From assembly GCA_000969725.1 (NCBI GenBank), contig JXSR01S005559.1: a stretch of 24,789 bases of DNA; one strand, 5' to 3'. The translations under genes and the position numbers were made by a program. The notes beneath the pieces are model-generated. The model saw only the letters and a program-made list of their open reading frames with translations, was not told the origin of the DNA and did not search any database. How positions within the stretch are numbered: the stretch's first letter is position 1; the number at the start of each line of letters is the position of its first letter. This document shows positions 1 through 8,479 of the stretch, piece by piece. The stretch is from Ophiothrix spiculata (Eukaryota; Echinodermata; Ophiuroidea; Amphilepidida; Ophiotrichidae).

Positions 1-1035
1 TGTTTTGCCTGATACCATAGAAACCACTGGTTTAAAGAACTTTAAACTATTACTTCATGTAGACACTTTTGCGAAAGGAACATTTTGAGACCATTTTGAA
101 GAAAATCGGACAATGTTGAATTGTGTGTCTCCCATAGAACCTGTTGCGTGACCCCCGATATGACCTTTCACGTTTTTGGATATAACTCAATAACCATACA
201 TCGGAGATGGGTAAAAGTATACTTTTCCTGATTCTTTGTGATAAGTGGAACACAATAGAATGGTTTTTAACACGATTTAACCAATTTTGAAATTTTAACC
301 CCGGTTTTGGCAGCCATTTTGTTTTATGCAAATTAATCACTGTTCCACCAACTAGATTTTTCTAGATTTTGGACTAGTTGTTGTATATGTTTGTCTGATA
401 TAACCTGTAAATATCATTACTTTTGCAATTTGTTTGACTTATTTTTTTTATTTTTACTAGCCTACACGGCGAAACTTCAATATATGATTTAAGCCTTGAT
501 CAGTAATATACATATGTATGTTTTTCTCCGATATCTTTAATGGTAAATGATGTGTAAACGATTTGCATGGTGTGCCTTTTGATTTGAAATGTTCAATGCC
601 CAAGTGTCTGTGTCTTATTTAAATTAATATTTGTCGTTGCGTAATATTGTTGTGGCTTCGGATATGTAGTAAAAGCTCGTTTACGGTATAATAGGAAATA
701 AGGCCTTCATGTTAAAGGTAATTATATGATAACTGCAGTACTGAAAAAATATGAAGTTGTAGTATTTAAAACGCATTATGCAATTTTTGTGAATATTCCC
801 GATCAGTAACAATTCTCAGCCGTTTTAAGCTTTTTAACAATAAACACCCCAGGGAAAATGTTTAACTCCACGAAGGAATCGAGTTCAAGATCGAGTTACA
901 CAATTTGACATAATACCAAACGTGCATGCTTAATCACTTCGTCACTATCCGTATAATGGATAGTTATAATGAATAGGGTTGGATTGAATAGGGCCTCCTT
1001 GAATTACTTTCAATGAATTTGCTTCTGGTATACAT
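1..1035. other. AT-rich intergenic DNA, no supported gene
   Basis: I see no gene here. A 96-codon minus-strand frame lies at 50-340, but it has no recognisable domain, no splice context and no second copy in the window, so I treat it as chance or old repeat. The rest is low-complexity AT-rich sequence. Confidence 0.6.
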
Positions 1036-1165
1036 ATATTATAAAAGGGAAGGTAGAGAAGACAAAATATTCCGCAATATTTTGTGACGTCATAATTGCG
1101 TAATTCATTTTAAATTATTTTGGTATGAATGGAAAGAAGGGTCTCCAAATTTAACAAAGGTACCA
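1036..1165 (+). repeat. TGACGTCA-centred dispersed repeat, copy a
   Basis: This is one of at least six related segments in the window that share a core of the form TGACGTCATAA..GCGTAA, followed about 50 bp later by a GGTAT/ATATCAA block and a purine-rich GGGTCTCC or GGAGACCC stretch. The core palindrome is at 1085-1092. Just before it, 1062-1071 and 1076-1085 form a perfect 10-bp inverted repeat with a 4-base loop. It looks like a non-autonomous dispersed repeat; its class is not determined. Confidence 0.55.
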
Positions 1166-2585
1166 AACATTAAAAGAGTAGCTATCCTTTCCTGATAGTC
1201 CTTTTTCATTTTTCAAAACGAGTTTGTTGCCCTGTCATTGGCGTCGTGTCGAAAAAATATGTACCTAAAACGTTTAAACCAAACTGTATAATCATGAAAT
1301 TTTGATTGTCCTAAAGCAGGGGAAAACTGTCAAGCATTTGCCGGTTTTCCGACAGGTGAAAATCACTGCTGTGTTATTGACATGACTTGTCTTGATCTTT
1401 AAAGTTTTATCTTATAGTGTTAGTTGGAATCGTTGCATGACGATCTACGTGCAAGCATAGAAGAGACCATATGTTTTTAAACTGACAACTGCCTGTTTTC
1501 AATTGTAATAGCATGTTTATGTTTTTGCAACGAATATTTAGTGTCAGTGTAAGATATCAAACGTTTTTTCTTTATTATTATTATTATTAATATCATTATT
1601 TTATTTATCTATTTAATGTATACCTAGGTTATTTTTTTCTTTAAATACATTACATTATTGCAATTGCAATAAATGAGCATCGAGGGTGTTCTCTCGGAAA
1701 GATAAAATAATTGCAAGAGGTAAAATAAAATTCCAATTCTGTAAAACGAAACAAACAAACAAATAGACACACTAAAAGACTCATACCATGCACAATTACT
1801 AGGTAATGGCTTGCCAATAAACGAAATGCTTAAATTAAAATAATATGACTTTAGATAGTCTTGAAAATGACCTTTCTAATTAATATAAAACATTTACCAG
1901 TAAAGTAACATAATGACCTGGCCAAATGATGATAACCTTATCCAGGAAAGCAAATATCAAAAAAATGAAAGCACTTTTATAACCCAATAAAATTGTGTTT
2001 TGATTACAATCAAACACACGATCAGAACTTGTAAATCTCCTATTAGTATAACATACAAACTAGGATATAAAGTAATCGAGAATAAAATACAAGCTTAGTG
2101 TTTTTCTTTTACATTTCATTCCTATCAAGCACAGCGGATTCCTCGCTTACTTAAAAAACAAACATTTCACAATTGACCTACCTTTGCTCTGTCCTTATGT
2201 GGTTATACCAGGAATAGTCTGCCTTTGACGTGTCAATATAGGTAATTGCATCGAGATAAAATAACAAAGTATACGTAACATATATATATACCTTCTAATC
2301 AGTAAAATTTGACTTCGTATTTTTATTGGAGCCCATTACATGTAATTTAATCAATAATTAATTTGCAAATTAGTAGGGTCTTTCGAACGAGGTCCTCTGG
2401 GACATTTTTAGATTGTAAAAGTTTTATTTAATCTTTGTCTAACCGAGACGTTTTTAACATGGGCGATGAAGGGATGAGGGGTTGTTGTTGTAACTCCCTA
2501 GATGTTAAGAACCAAACCTTCCATGAACTTCGTTCTGCTACAAATACATAGCCAACTACTATCAAATAATACTAAGATCACTACA
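1166..2585. other. AT-rich DNA, no gene; short TTA tract
   Basis: No open frame or splice-flanked exon can be supported. The stretch includes a short (TTA)n-like simple repeat at about 1575-1612. No copy of the modules that build the later array was recognised. Confidence 0.55.
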
Positions 2586-2589
2586 ATCG

Positions 2590-2760
2590 GCCAGGGCATA
2601 ACGCAATTATGACGTAATAAAGTATTTTTGGATCGTAAAATCAGCATTTTGGCAAATTGGCCACCAAATAAATGTTGCTATAAAAGGTATAAATATCATA
2701 TTTTTATCGGATTTTGCTAATAAAAAGGAAATTATTTTACATATCCTATAATAATGAGCT
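2590..2760 (-). repeat. TGACGTCA-family repeat, copy b (inverted)
   Basis: The block runs CGCAATTATGACGTAATAAAG, then TTTTGGCAAATTGGCC, then a GCTAATAAA..GGAA tract. This is the reverse complement order of copy d (4630-4770), and it is nearly colinear with copy e at 19790-19990, where the same GCTAATAAA..GGAATTATT tract recurs. That places the full repeat at about 300 bp. Confidence 0.5.
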
Positions 2761-3009
2761 TTTGTTTATATTATATGCATTGCAGAGGGGGTTGCAATGA
2801 AGGTTAAAATATATTAAATGGTATGCTTTAGGATTTAAAAATTCCAATACATGTTCGTTTCTTATTATAATGAATAATTTCGTAACAATTGTGTCGCTTC
2901 GGACATGCATAGTAATTTTCAGCTAATAAAAATGAAACTTAAAGCAACTATGTGATATTTTAACCCTTCTACACTACTGACAAAATACATTGTTATAGTA
3001 AATTTAACT

Positions 3010-3250
3010 CGTCCACATAAGGGATGGTTAACATCCCCCCCCCCCCCCCCATCAACGGATTGTCGCCGACTACCCAAAAACGCAAAACAAAGCGATCCAA
3101 GGCATCTACAAAGTAATTGTTTAACATCCTTTGCGGTATTTAAATGTTGATGACAAACCAACTTAGATGGTGTTGAATAAACCATCAAGGTATATGGGTA
3201 GGGGTTGGCGCTGATAACCACCCCCTGAGAAAGTCACCATTTTGAAAAGT
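3010..3250 (+). repeat. Poly-C-bearing repeat, copy 1
   Basis: A run of about 15 C residues (from about 3035) is followed by ACGCAAAA, then a CATCCTTTGC motif about 80 bp later, then GTTGATGA and a run of GGGGT and CCCCC tracts. The same order of motifs occurs at 4360-4570, so the two are copies of one repeat. A 100-codon and a 70-codon minus-strand frame overlap it and are not credible genes. Confidence 0.5.
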
Positions 3251-3404
3251 ATATGCATGCTATGAATCCTAAATTTACAAAACATGATAGAATTACCATT
3301 TCCTTTATTCATTATATAAACTCCCGATGAAAACCTGATATGATGAACTTTTAGAGGCACATTTTGAATGTTCAATTGTCGTCAATTTGGCAGAAAATCA
3401 GAGT

Positions 3405-3580
3405 CGGCGAATTTTTTCCGACATGAAGTACTTTATGACGTCATAAGTACGTAACGCCTTGGCTGATTTTCATGCTTTTGATATCAATGGAGACCCAACC
3501 CTATATTATGGTATGAAACAACCACACTTTTGTCATGTCAATTTCATTTTCAAAAGGGCAAAACCCCCCCCCCCCCCTAT
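3405..3580 (+). repeat. TGACGTCA-family repeat, copy c, with poly-C tract
   Basis: It contains TTTATGACGTCATAAGTACG, then GCCTTGGCTGATTTTCATG, then GATATCAATGGAGACCC. This matches copy d, and it matches copy e in reverse orientation. A run of about 15 C residues follows at 3563-3577. Confidence 0.55.
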
Positions 3581-3734
3581 TTTGTTATATTATGCAAGGT
3601 TTGCATTGTTTAACGAAAATACATAACATATTAGTAAATAAGGAACCACTTGTAATAATATCAAATGTATCAATTGCTCCAATTGTTGGACCATAAGAAA
3701 AAATTTCCGTACTTTCTATAGAAACTGTTATTTT

Positions 3735-3865
3735 AAAGCTGAACACGCAGTTCCATTAACTCAGTGGCTGTGTGTTCCAGGATTACAACCCGCTTATGTG
3801 TAGTCTGTATCCTGCGGTAAGATATTGATTTGGACAAAGGAACCTGAACATCGGGAAAGAATGTG
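3735..3865 (-). pseudogene. Decayed copy of the cysteine-rich exon (R1 family)
   Basis: On the minus strand a splice-acceptor-like ACCGCAG is followed at 3811 by GATACAGAC, matching the start of the exon in the other R1 copies (for example 15235-15327). Downstream blocks encoding CN.GTHS, then VNG and a Cys can still be recognised, but the frame has a stop six codons in and another after the HSH block, and it loses similarity before the terminal Cys. The intron side (3812-3865) is also conserved. This copy is about 4 kb from the others and lacks the other modules, so I call it an old, inactive relic. Confidence 0.55.
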
Positions 3866-3912
3866 ATGTATTAAAGGATAAACAGTTCGATTTATTGTAT
3901 GGAACCTTTTTT

Positions 3913-4115
3913 TTTCTTTCTGAAACACTTTTTTTTTTATAAACAAGTCTTTAAACATGGCTTCCATACATCATGTTTCGAAATAAATAAATGATAATTT
4001 ACATATTGCATAGAAGCTGTTTTCTTTCTGAAACAATTTTTTGTTTATTTCTAATAAAAAAAGTCTTTAAACATGGCTTCCATATATCATGTTTAAAAAT
4101 AAATACATAATAAAA
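3913..4115 (+). repeat. Tandem duplication, about 108-bp period
   Basis: The segment with TTTCTTTCTGAAAC, AAGTCTTTAAACATGGCTTC and CATCATGTTT occurs twice in direct order, starting near 3913 and 4021. The copies differ by a few substitutions and small indels. No coding potential is evident. Confidence 0.75.
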
Positions 4116-4359
4116 AAAAAACACCCTGAGAAAGAAATCGGTTTTTTTCCTCTGAACATCCGGATATCATCATGATTTGCTGCAGTACTGACTGTGATGA
4201 AAAATAGATACTTGCAGCGATTTGGTTGGATTCAATTGGTCTTTTATAATTGTCCTCGTAAGCATTATTCAATGTATAAACTGCAGACAAAAGTTTTTTA
4301 TTCATGCTTTTTACATGCTTTGAGATGAATTTTAATGTTGATTTTAACCCTCGTCTAAC

Positions 4360-4570
4360 CAGGGGGGGCAACCCCCCCCCCTAAGTTTTTTTCCCCGTAG
4401 CATAAAAACGCAAAAGCAACCGACCCCAGGCTTTTGGGTAATCTCTTTTACATCCTTTGCAGTCATGTTGATGAAAAAATAAGGGGGTACCACCTAAGGT
4501 GGGGTTAGGGTGGGCCGTCAAAGTTGGGGTGTAGGGGGGGGGGCGGGGTTGTTGCAACCCGGCGACATTT
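4360..4570 (+). repeat. Poly-G/C-bearing repeat, copy 2
   Basis: This is colinear with 3010-3250: a C9 tract, AAAAACGCAAAAGC, CATCCTTTGC, GTTGATGA, then G-rich tracts ending in GGGTTGTTGCAACCC. The repeat of poly-G/C runs suggests that the homopolymers belong to the element rather than arising independently. Confidence 0.5.
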
Positions 4571-4624
4571 GTGTCATTTCACTTCATTATATGCAAAAAA
4601 AAACCGTGAAATTCCGTTCTGAAA

Positions 4625-4860
4625 TTGATTTTTGTGGCCATTTTTGCCAACATTCCGATTTTTCCGATTTTCGACCTTTATGACGTCATAATTACGTAAC
4701 GCCATAGCCGATTTTTGTTATTTTGATATCGTTGAATAGGGGAGGACAATACCTATCTATTGATAGCAAAACCAAGTTTACAGGGGGTTCCGTTCCAAAC
4801 ATTTAGGGGGGGGGTTGCAACCTTGATTAGACGTGTTAAAAAAAGGCTTGGTTAGGCGAG
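4625..4860 (+). repeat. TGACGTCA-family repeat, copy d
   Basis: GGCCATTTTTGCC precedes TTTATGACGTCATAATTACG and GCCATAGCCGATTTTTG, then GATATCGTTG and ACCTATCTATT. The ACCTATCTATT block recurs in copy f (20594-20700) at the same offset. A G9 tract and the motif GTTGCAACC close it. Confidence 0.55.
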
Positions 4861-4869
4861 GGTTAAAAT

Positions 4870-5610
4870 TTGTGGCTGCGATGTTGCGTTTTCGAGTTAT
4901 ATATCGTGTTCCGTTAATTAAAGACCGTGTACGGTGCGATGTGCCCAAGCTGGTAACAAAATCACAACATACAAAAAATAATTAGTTGTGACTTTTAAAA
5001 GAACAATGCAAGGTTGTAGATAGATTTGGAGAGCAAAATCGTCAACATGCAGTCTAGGATCGTGTAGCTTACGCTAATATTGATAGGATGAAATGACAGA
5101 AATCCAGTATTTTCAGGGTTTAGCTGCAATTCATTCTCAATTATCCAGGAAACTCTTTAATGCAGCAAAACAGATGGATATTTACATTAAAAAAAAAATC
5201 AAATATTCAATAATATTAAGAAAGTCTAATGAAATGCTTAGACATTTCACAGTTCAGAGGATTTTTTTTTTGAGTTATTTGAATATCTTTACCTTAAAAA
5301 ACAAAACAAAACATCATAACTATAACAATATAAGCGTAATCTTAAGAGTTAAATCTTTGAATAGCGTTAAACGATTCCTGACAGGGTTGAAATAGCAGGA
5401 ATAAGATAAGATGTGTTCTATGTACAGTCCCGAAAAGGAAAAAAATTAGTCATTTACAACATGGATGCCTCGAGAAGGCGAATATTTGTTGGATAGAGAG
5501 GCGATTGTCTGCAATCAACTGAACACCAACACTGTTTCAAAGATAAACACGTACCGTATATTTACTGATACAAGTAAAATTTCTGTAAGTAATAACTACC
5601 GCTAGGTACT
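4870..5610. other. No supported gene
   Basis: A 100-codon plus-strand frame at 5093-5395 exists but is built of lysine, asparagine and isoleucine codons expected from AT-rich DNA. It has no domain that I recognise, no duplicate in the window and no clear splice context. I do not call it a gene. Confidence 0.5.
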
Positions 5611-5778
5611 CTGCAGGCGTTTGGCTTCAATAAATATTTCTTTTCAGAGAAGAAACCCCTGTCCAGTCACCAATAGATCGATGTTTTAAAAACACGTGTG
5701 GAAATAGAAAATACAATATTGGACAGTCCTTTGAAATGAATGAAAGTAAGAGCTGGAATTGGCCACAGAGAGATTCTC

Positions 5779-5786
5779 TATAAATA
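5779..5786 (+). promoter_or_regulatory. TATA box-like element conserved in both C segments
   Basis: TATAAATA occurs in a conserved context (CACAGAGAGA.TCTC just upstream) and is kept at 20921-20928 in the second copy. About 85 bp downstream the plus strand has a donor-like CTTTAG/GTAAGA at 5867/5868, weakened to TTGG/GTATAC in the second copy. No conserved open frame lies between them, so if this is a promoter its first exon would be non-coding. Confidence 0.35.
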
Positions 5787-6092
5787 CGATCCAATTTCAA
5801 TGGCTTGCTCCGTCATGTTTTAGCCAAGCTTTAGCAATCGATGGATCATATAACTTGGCGCCTTTAGGTAAGATATTAGACGCATTCCTTATAATGCAGC
5901 AGAATATTGCTATAAGAAGTTCCAAACAAATGTAAAATTACGTTTTATGTGTTTATTTTTCTCATTTCCTGTCTTTGCAAAACTAACAACACACAAGTTT
6001 TGCGATAGGTTTTATTGAAAATACTATTTCGTGAAGATTGTTCAAATGCATGAAAAATGACACACTCCTAAATAAGCAAACTCCTTTTTTTT

Positions 6093-6200
6093 TTATTGTT
6101 TTTCAAAATATTCATACCCAAAGTAAAATGTAGCAGTCAATCTACTTTTAGCGCGTTTCGCTTTCATTGAAAGAAGTGTAACAGAATATAAGTCAACATA
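6093..6200 (-). other. Exon-like open segment in segment C, function unknown
   Basis: On the minus strand an acceptor-like TTTGGGTTTCAG is followed by 35 sense codons beginning YVDLYSVTLL, then a basic block AKRAKSR, ending in a stop. The second copy (21822-21899) keeps 25 of the codons without an indel, but its acceptor has decayed to TTTTGG and it stops earlier. Differences fall evenly over codon positions (3, 2 and 3), so selection on the protein is not shown. It could be a relic exon or simply a chance frame. Confidence 0.25.
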
Positions 6201-6319
6201 CTGAAACCCAAAGAACATTAAGTGATGGGATTAAAAATGAAAACGCAAATAATTTACAATCTTTAAAACATGATTTGTATTTTCATATTTTCAAGAATAA
6301 ATAGGAATCTATTTTATCT

Positions 6320-6360
6320 ATTTTAATGTCAGTCAATTCACCATTGACTGACATTAAAAT
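6320..6360. repeat. Perfect 18-bp inverted repeat (hairpin)
   Basis: ATTTTAATGTCAGTCAAT at 6320-6337 and its exact reverse complement at 6343-6360 are separated by TCACC. Other array copies hold only one arm (for example around 15545-15565 and 10625-10640, where the text is TCATTGACT.ACATG). The hairpin therefore sits at the edge of an R2 module and may mark an inversion or fold-back at a duplication boundary. Confidence 0.85.
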
Positions 6361-6361
6361 G

Positions 6362-6860
6362 ATACATCAAAGAAAATCTGACAATGTTACATAAAGGTGA
6401 ACGAATAAGAAATAGAACTCTTACAGAAATGCTAAGTGTAAGTCTTGTTTGCATATTTGGTGCATATGATCGCAAACACACGTCTCCCAACCCCTTTTAC
6501 TTCCTCTTATTATTTTAAACATTTTATTCAGGCAATGCAAAACACAAAGCAAATTAAAAACATCCCGAAGCATTTTATATGTCTCCTTCCTTTTCCAGCA
6601 TGTCCAGCCGGGAATTGTTCAGTATAATTTGAAGGATATTGCCCGAGGATAATACAATATACAAATCCCCTGAAATGTTATCTTAATAGTTATAACAGTG
6701 TTGTTTAAAGGAATGCTTAAACAACTAAGAGGAATCAAAATCACAGTCACCTCAAGAAGCATCCTTTTTATAAAGTGCACTGTGCTTTGCCATGGAGTTG
6801 ATTTATTTGTTATTTGTAACAGCTATTTTTACCTTGTTTAATTAAAAGAAAGAAACACAA
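6362..6860 (-). repeat. R2 module, copy 1, without an adjacent cysteine-rich exon
   Basis: This matches 7990-8420 almost base for base from about 6455 on, and 15560-16080 and 23140-23296 clearly. The R1 module that lies at lower coordinates in other units is missing here; the hairpin at 6320-6360 stands in its place. On the minus strand the module carries a TATA-like CATATAAAATGC (6573-6579 core) and, further along, a short ATG frame at 6454-6425 ending at a TTTCT/GTAAGAG donor. On the plus strand the same DNA has two acceptor-like sites (ending near 6536 and 6598) and an 18-codon frame at 6599-6652. Confidence 0.75.
6573..6579 (-). promoter_or_regulatory. TATA box of R2 module
   Basis: On the minus strand TATAAAA in the context GACATATAAAATGCTTCGG is identical in the next R2 copy (8129-8135) and present as GATATATAAAATGCTTGG in the copy at 15787-15793. 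It is correctly oriented to drive transcription through the minus-strand R1 exon about 450 bp away in complete units. Confidence 0.4.
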
Positions 6861-7112
6861 ATACACATTTACACATCAAATTTAGGGTCATATATTAAAC
6901 CAAACCGAAGGCTCTTAACTAATACAAACGTCATGTAAACTAGTTAAAATGTACTAAGCTATGGATAACCTGTAAATTTCCATTAAGGTCATATCAAATC
7001 ATGTTGAAAATTTTATTTGAATTGAGTCATATTCTTTTTTTTTTTTTGGATTAGTAGCAAACCAAACAAGTTTTAATCAAATACGACTATTTTCAGCTGC
7101 CAAATTAAACTG
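6861..7112 (+). repeat. R5 module, copy 1
   Basis: This block recurs nearly intact at 9725-9890 (starting ACACATTTACACATCAAATT) and in diverged form at 11425-11640 and 17805-18020. No open frame is conserved across copies. It always precedes R3 on the plus strand. Confidence 0.8.
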
Positions 7113-7289
7113 TCATGTCATGATCTAGGCTTTCGCTTGCTTTGATTTTCATTGCCCTAGATAAAGTGCACTGTGCTTTACCATGGAGTTGTTTTGATTG
7201 GTTGTGAGTAACTGACGTAACTTTTCCATTCTACTCAAAACACCGACCTCTGTAAATTTAACAACTGACAAAGGAAACCCACAAGAACG
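7113..7289 (-). repeat. R3 module, copy 1
   Basis: It matches 9890-10080, 16830-17105 and, less well, 16085-16200 and 8422-8470. On the minus strand it reads as an open frame in the best copies, with the phrase GFPLSV, then EV.VLS, then MEKLRQLL. The frame breaks at different places in different copies, and an acceptor-like TACAG and a donor-like AAG/GTACGT (16085-16200 copy only) flank part of it. Whether it is an exon is unresolved. Confidence 0.55.
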
Positions 7290-7495
7290 AGTCATCCGTG
7301 GGAAGTGACGGCCCACATGTCTTTATAATAATATTTGTCCTGAAAAAGTCAGAGCTACTCCTGACGAAAGATTGACAGTTCAAAACTTGTCCGACAGCGA
7401 ACCCGTTAAAGACTTCCAATTGTTATGAATTCCCATCGTAAAAGCCTTTCTCAAAAGTTATAAAAATAAAATAAAATAAAATAAAATAAAATAAA
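7290..7495 (+). mobile_element. Retroposon-like insertion with (AAAAT)n tail
   Basis: The R3-R1 junction seen in the other copies is interrupted here. The inserted DNA is less AT-rich than its surroundings and holds a 40-codon plus-strand frame at 7309-7428 (including CPEKVRATPDERLTVQNLSD) that ends in a stop. About 35 bases later comes an (AAAAT)n tract at 7461-7494. A short body ending in an A-rich simple repeat on the same strand is typical of a SINE or the 3' tail of a LINE. It also replaced about 100 bp of the array. I cannot name the family. Confidence 0.5.
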
Positions 7496-7965
7496 TTTCG
7501 AACATAAAAACATGACGTTGACAACACACGTATAACCACTAACATATTTTCTTCAATTCAGTAAGAACATATTGCGATACATACAAAACCCAAAGAAATT
7601 CCTAGTTTATAATTAAGTATATCAATTGTTTCACAAAAGCTCAAAGCAAAATACACTTAAGTTGCCTAAGTAAAACAATGTCGGTCTCTGCACGTAGATC
7701 CATTAACACACCAGCTGCGTGTTCCAGAATTACAAACGGCTAATTTGTGTCCTGTATCCTGTGGGGAAATATTGAATTAGACAAATGAGGATGAACATCG
7801 AGATAGTACGCGGTCCATTAAAATATGTACAGCATTGGTTTGTACTGACATACATAACTAAAAGCTAAGAACTATATCATTCTATGTTAGAAAAGGCTGT
7901 AAATATTTGAATCATCAAGGGAAGTATAAACTGACTGACTGTGTCCTTCTGATTTTGGGAAAAGA
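7496..7965 (-). repeat. R1 module, copy 2 (first well-preserved copy)
   Basis: R1 spans about 450 bp and recurs at 10140-10610, 15085-15560, 16265-16675, 17165-17640 and 22635-23130; an older relic lies at 3735-3865. It holds the cysteine-rich exon and its upstream intron on the minus strand, plus conserved sequence 3' of the stop containing CAATTG.TACACTTAA blocks. Confidence 0.8.
7666..7758 (-). CDS. Cysteine-rich peptide terminal exon, copy 2
   Basis: I do not recognise the protein family. On the minus strand, a branch-site-like CTAAT and a pyrimidine-rich TTTCCCCACAG are followed by 30 sense codons and TAG. The residues start DTGHKLAVC and hold four cysteines at 9, 17, 23 and 28 (C-x7-C-x5-C-x4-C), with WCVNGSTC in the middle and CFT at the end. 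A small secreted disulphide-bonded peptide is the natural reading (inference from size and spacing only; the CxNGxxC part resembles EGF- or EB-like modules but is too short to assign). An upstream exon with a start is needed. The R2 module at 7990-8420 lies in the right place, but its short ATG frame is destroyed in this unit, so the unit may be inactive. Confidence 0.45.
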   Translation of the reverse strand, partial: DTGHKLAVCNSGTRSWCVNGSTCRDRHCFT

Positions 7966-7984
7966 AACATAACTCTTATAAAAA

Positions 7985-8421
7985 TGTAAAACGTTATTAT
8001 TATTTTTGCATATTTAGTGTATATGATCCCAACATACGTCTCTCAATCCCTTTTACTTCCTCTTATTATTTTAAACATTTTATTCAGGCAATGCAAAACA
8101 CAAAGCAAATTAAAAACATTCCGAAGCATTTTATATGTCTCCTTCCTTTTCCAGCATGTCCAGCCGAGAATTGTTCAGTATAATTTGAAGGATATTGCCC
8201 GAGGATAATACAATATACAAATCCCCTGAAATGTCATCTTAATAGTTATAACAGTGTTGTTTAAAGGAATGCTTAAACAACTAAGAGGAATCAAAATCAC
8301 AGTCACCTCAAGTAGCATCCTTTTTATAAAGTGCACTGTGCTTTGCCATGGAGTTGATTTATTTGTTATTTGTAACAGCTATTTTTACCTTGTTTAATTA
8401 AAAGAAAGAAATACAAATGCC
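7985..8421 (-). repeat. R2 module, copy 2, with fragment of R3
   Basis: This copy is about 97 percent identical by eye to 6455-6860, the closest pair in the array, and so is a recent duplicate. The minus-strand TATA core is at 8129-8135. The short ATG frame seen at 6454-6425 is broken here by TAA codons after ATGCAAAAA. A 50-bp fragment of R3 follows at 8422-8470 before the array is interrupted. Confidence 0.75.
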
Positions 8422-8479
8422 ATCCAAGCAACTGGCGTAACTTGTCCATTCTTCTCAAAACTACAATCATGGACATTTT

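Larger units (their letters stand above)
5615..6245 (+). repeat. Paired segment C, copy 1
   Basis: This segment recurs at 20785-21970 in the same orientation. Matching blocks include GAGAAG(A)AA..CAGTCACCAAT, GGACAGTCCTTTGAAATGAATGAAA, the TATA block at 5779, TTTAGCCAAGCTTTAGCAATC, AATACTATTTCGT, and CTACTTTTAGCGCGTTTCGCT. The second copy has gained insertions at about 21055-21370, 21540-21660 and 21683-21825. Minus-strand frames at 5797-5868 and 6093-6200 look exon-like but show no excess of third-codon-position changes between the copies. Confidence 0.8.

Noticed and set aside
50-340. 96-codon minus-strand open frame
   Set aside because: No domain, no duplicate in the window and no splice context; a frame of this length is expected by chance in this much DNA.
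2919-3375. Two overlapping minus-strand frames (100 and 70 codons)
   Set aside because: They read through a poly-C tract and a repeat that recurs at 4360-4570, where neither frame is kept.
5093-5395. 100-codon plus-strand open frame
   Set aside because: Composition follows the AT-rich background, with poly-A and poly-T runs read as Lys and Phe codons, and nothing in it is conserved elsewhere in the window.
6599-6652. Plus-strand 18-codon frame after a good-looking acceptor (TTCCTTTTCCAG) in R2, open in three copies
   Set aside because: The supposed acceptor overlaps the minus-strand TATA region, no plus-strand first exon with an open frame can be joined to it, and the two near-identical copies add little independent evidence. 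Kept only as a note under R2.
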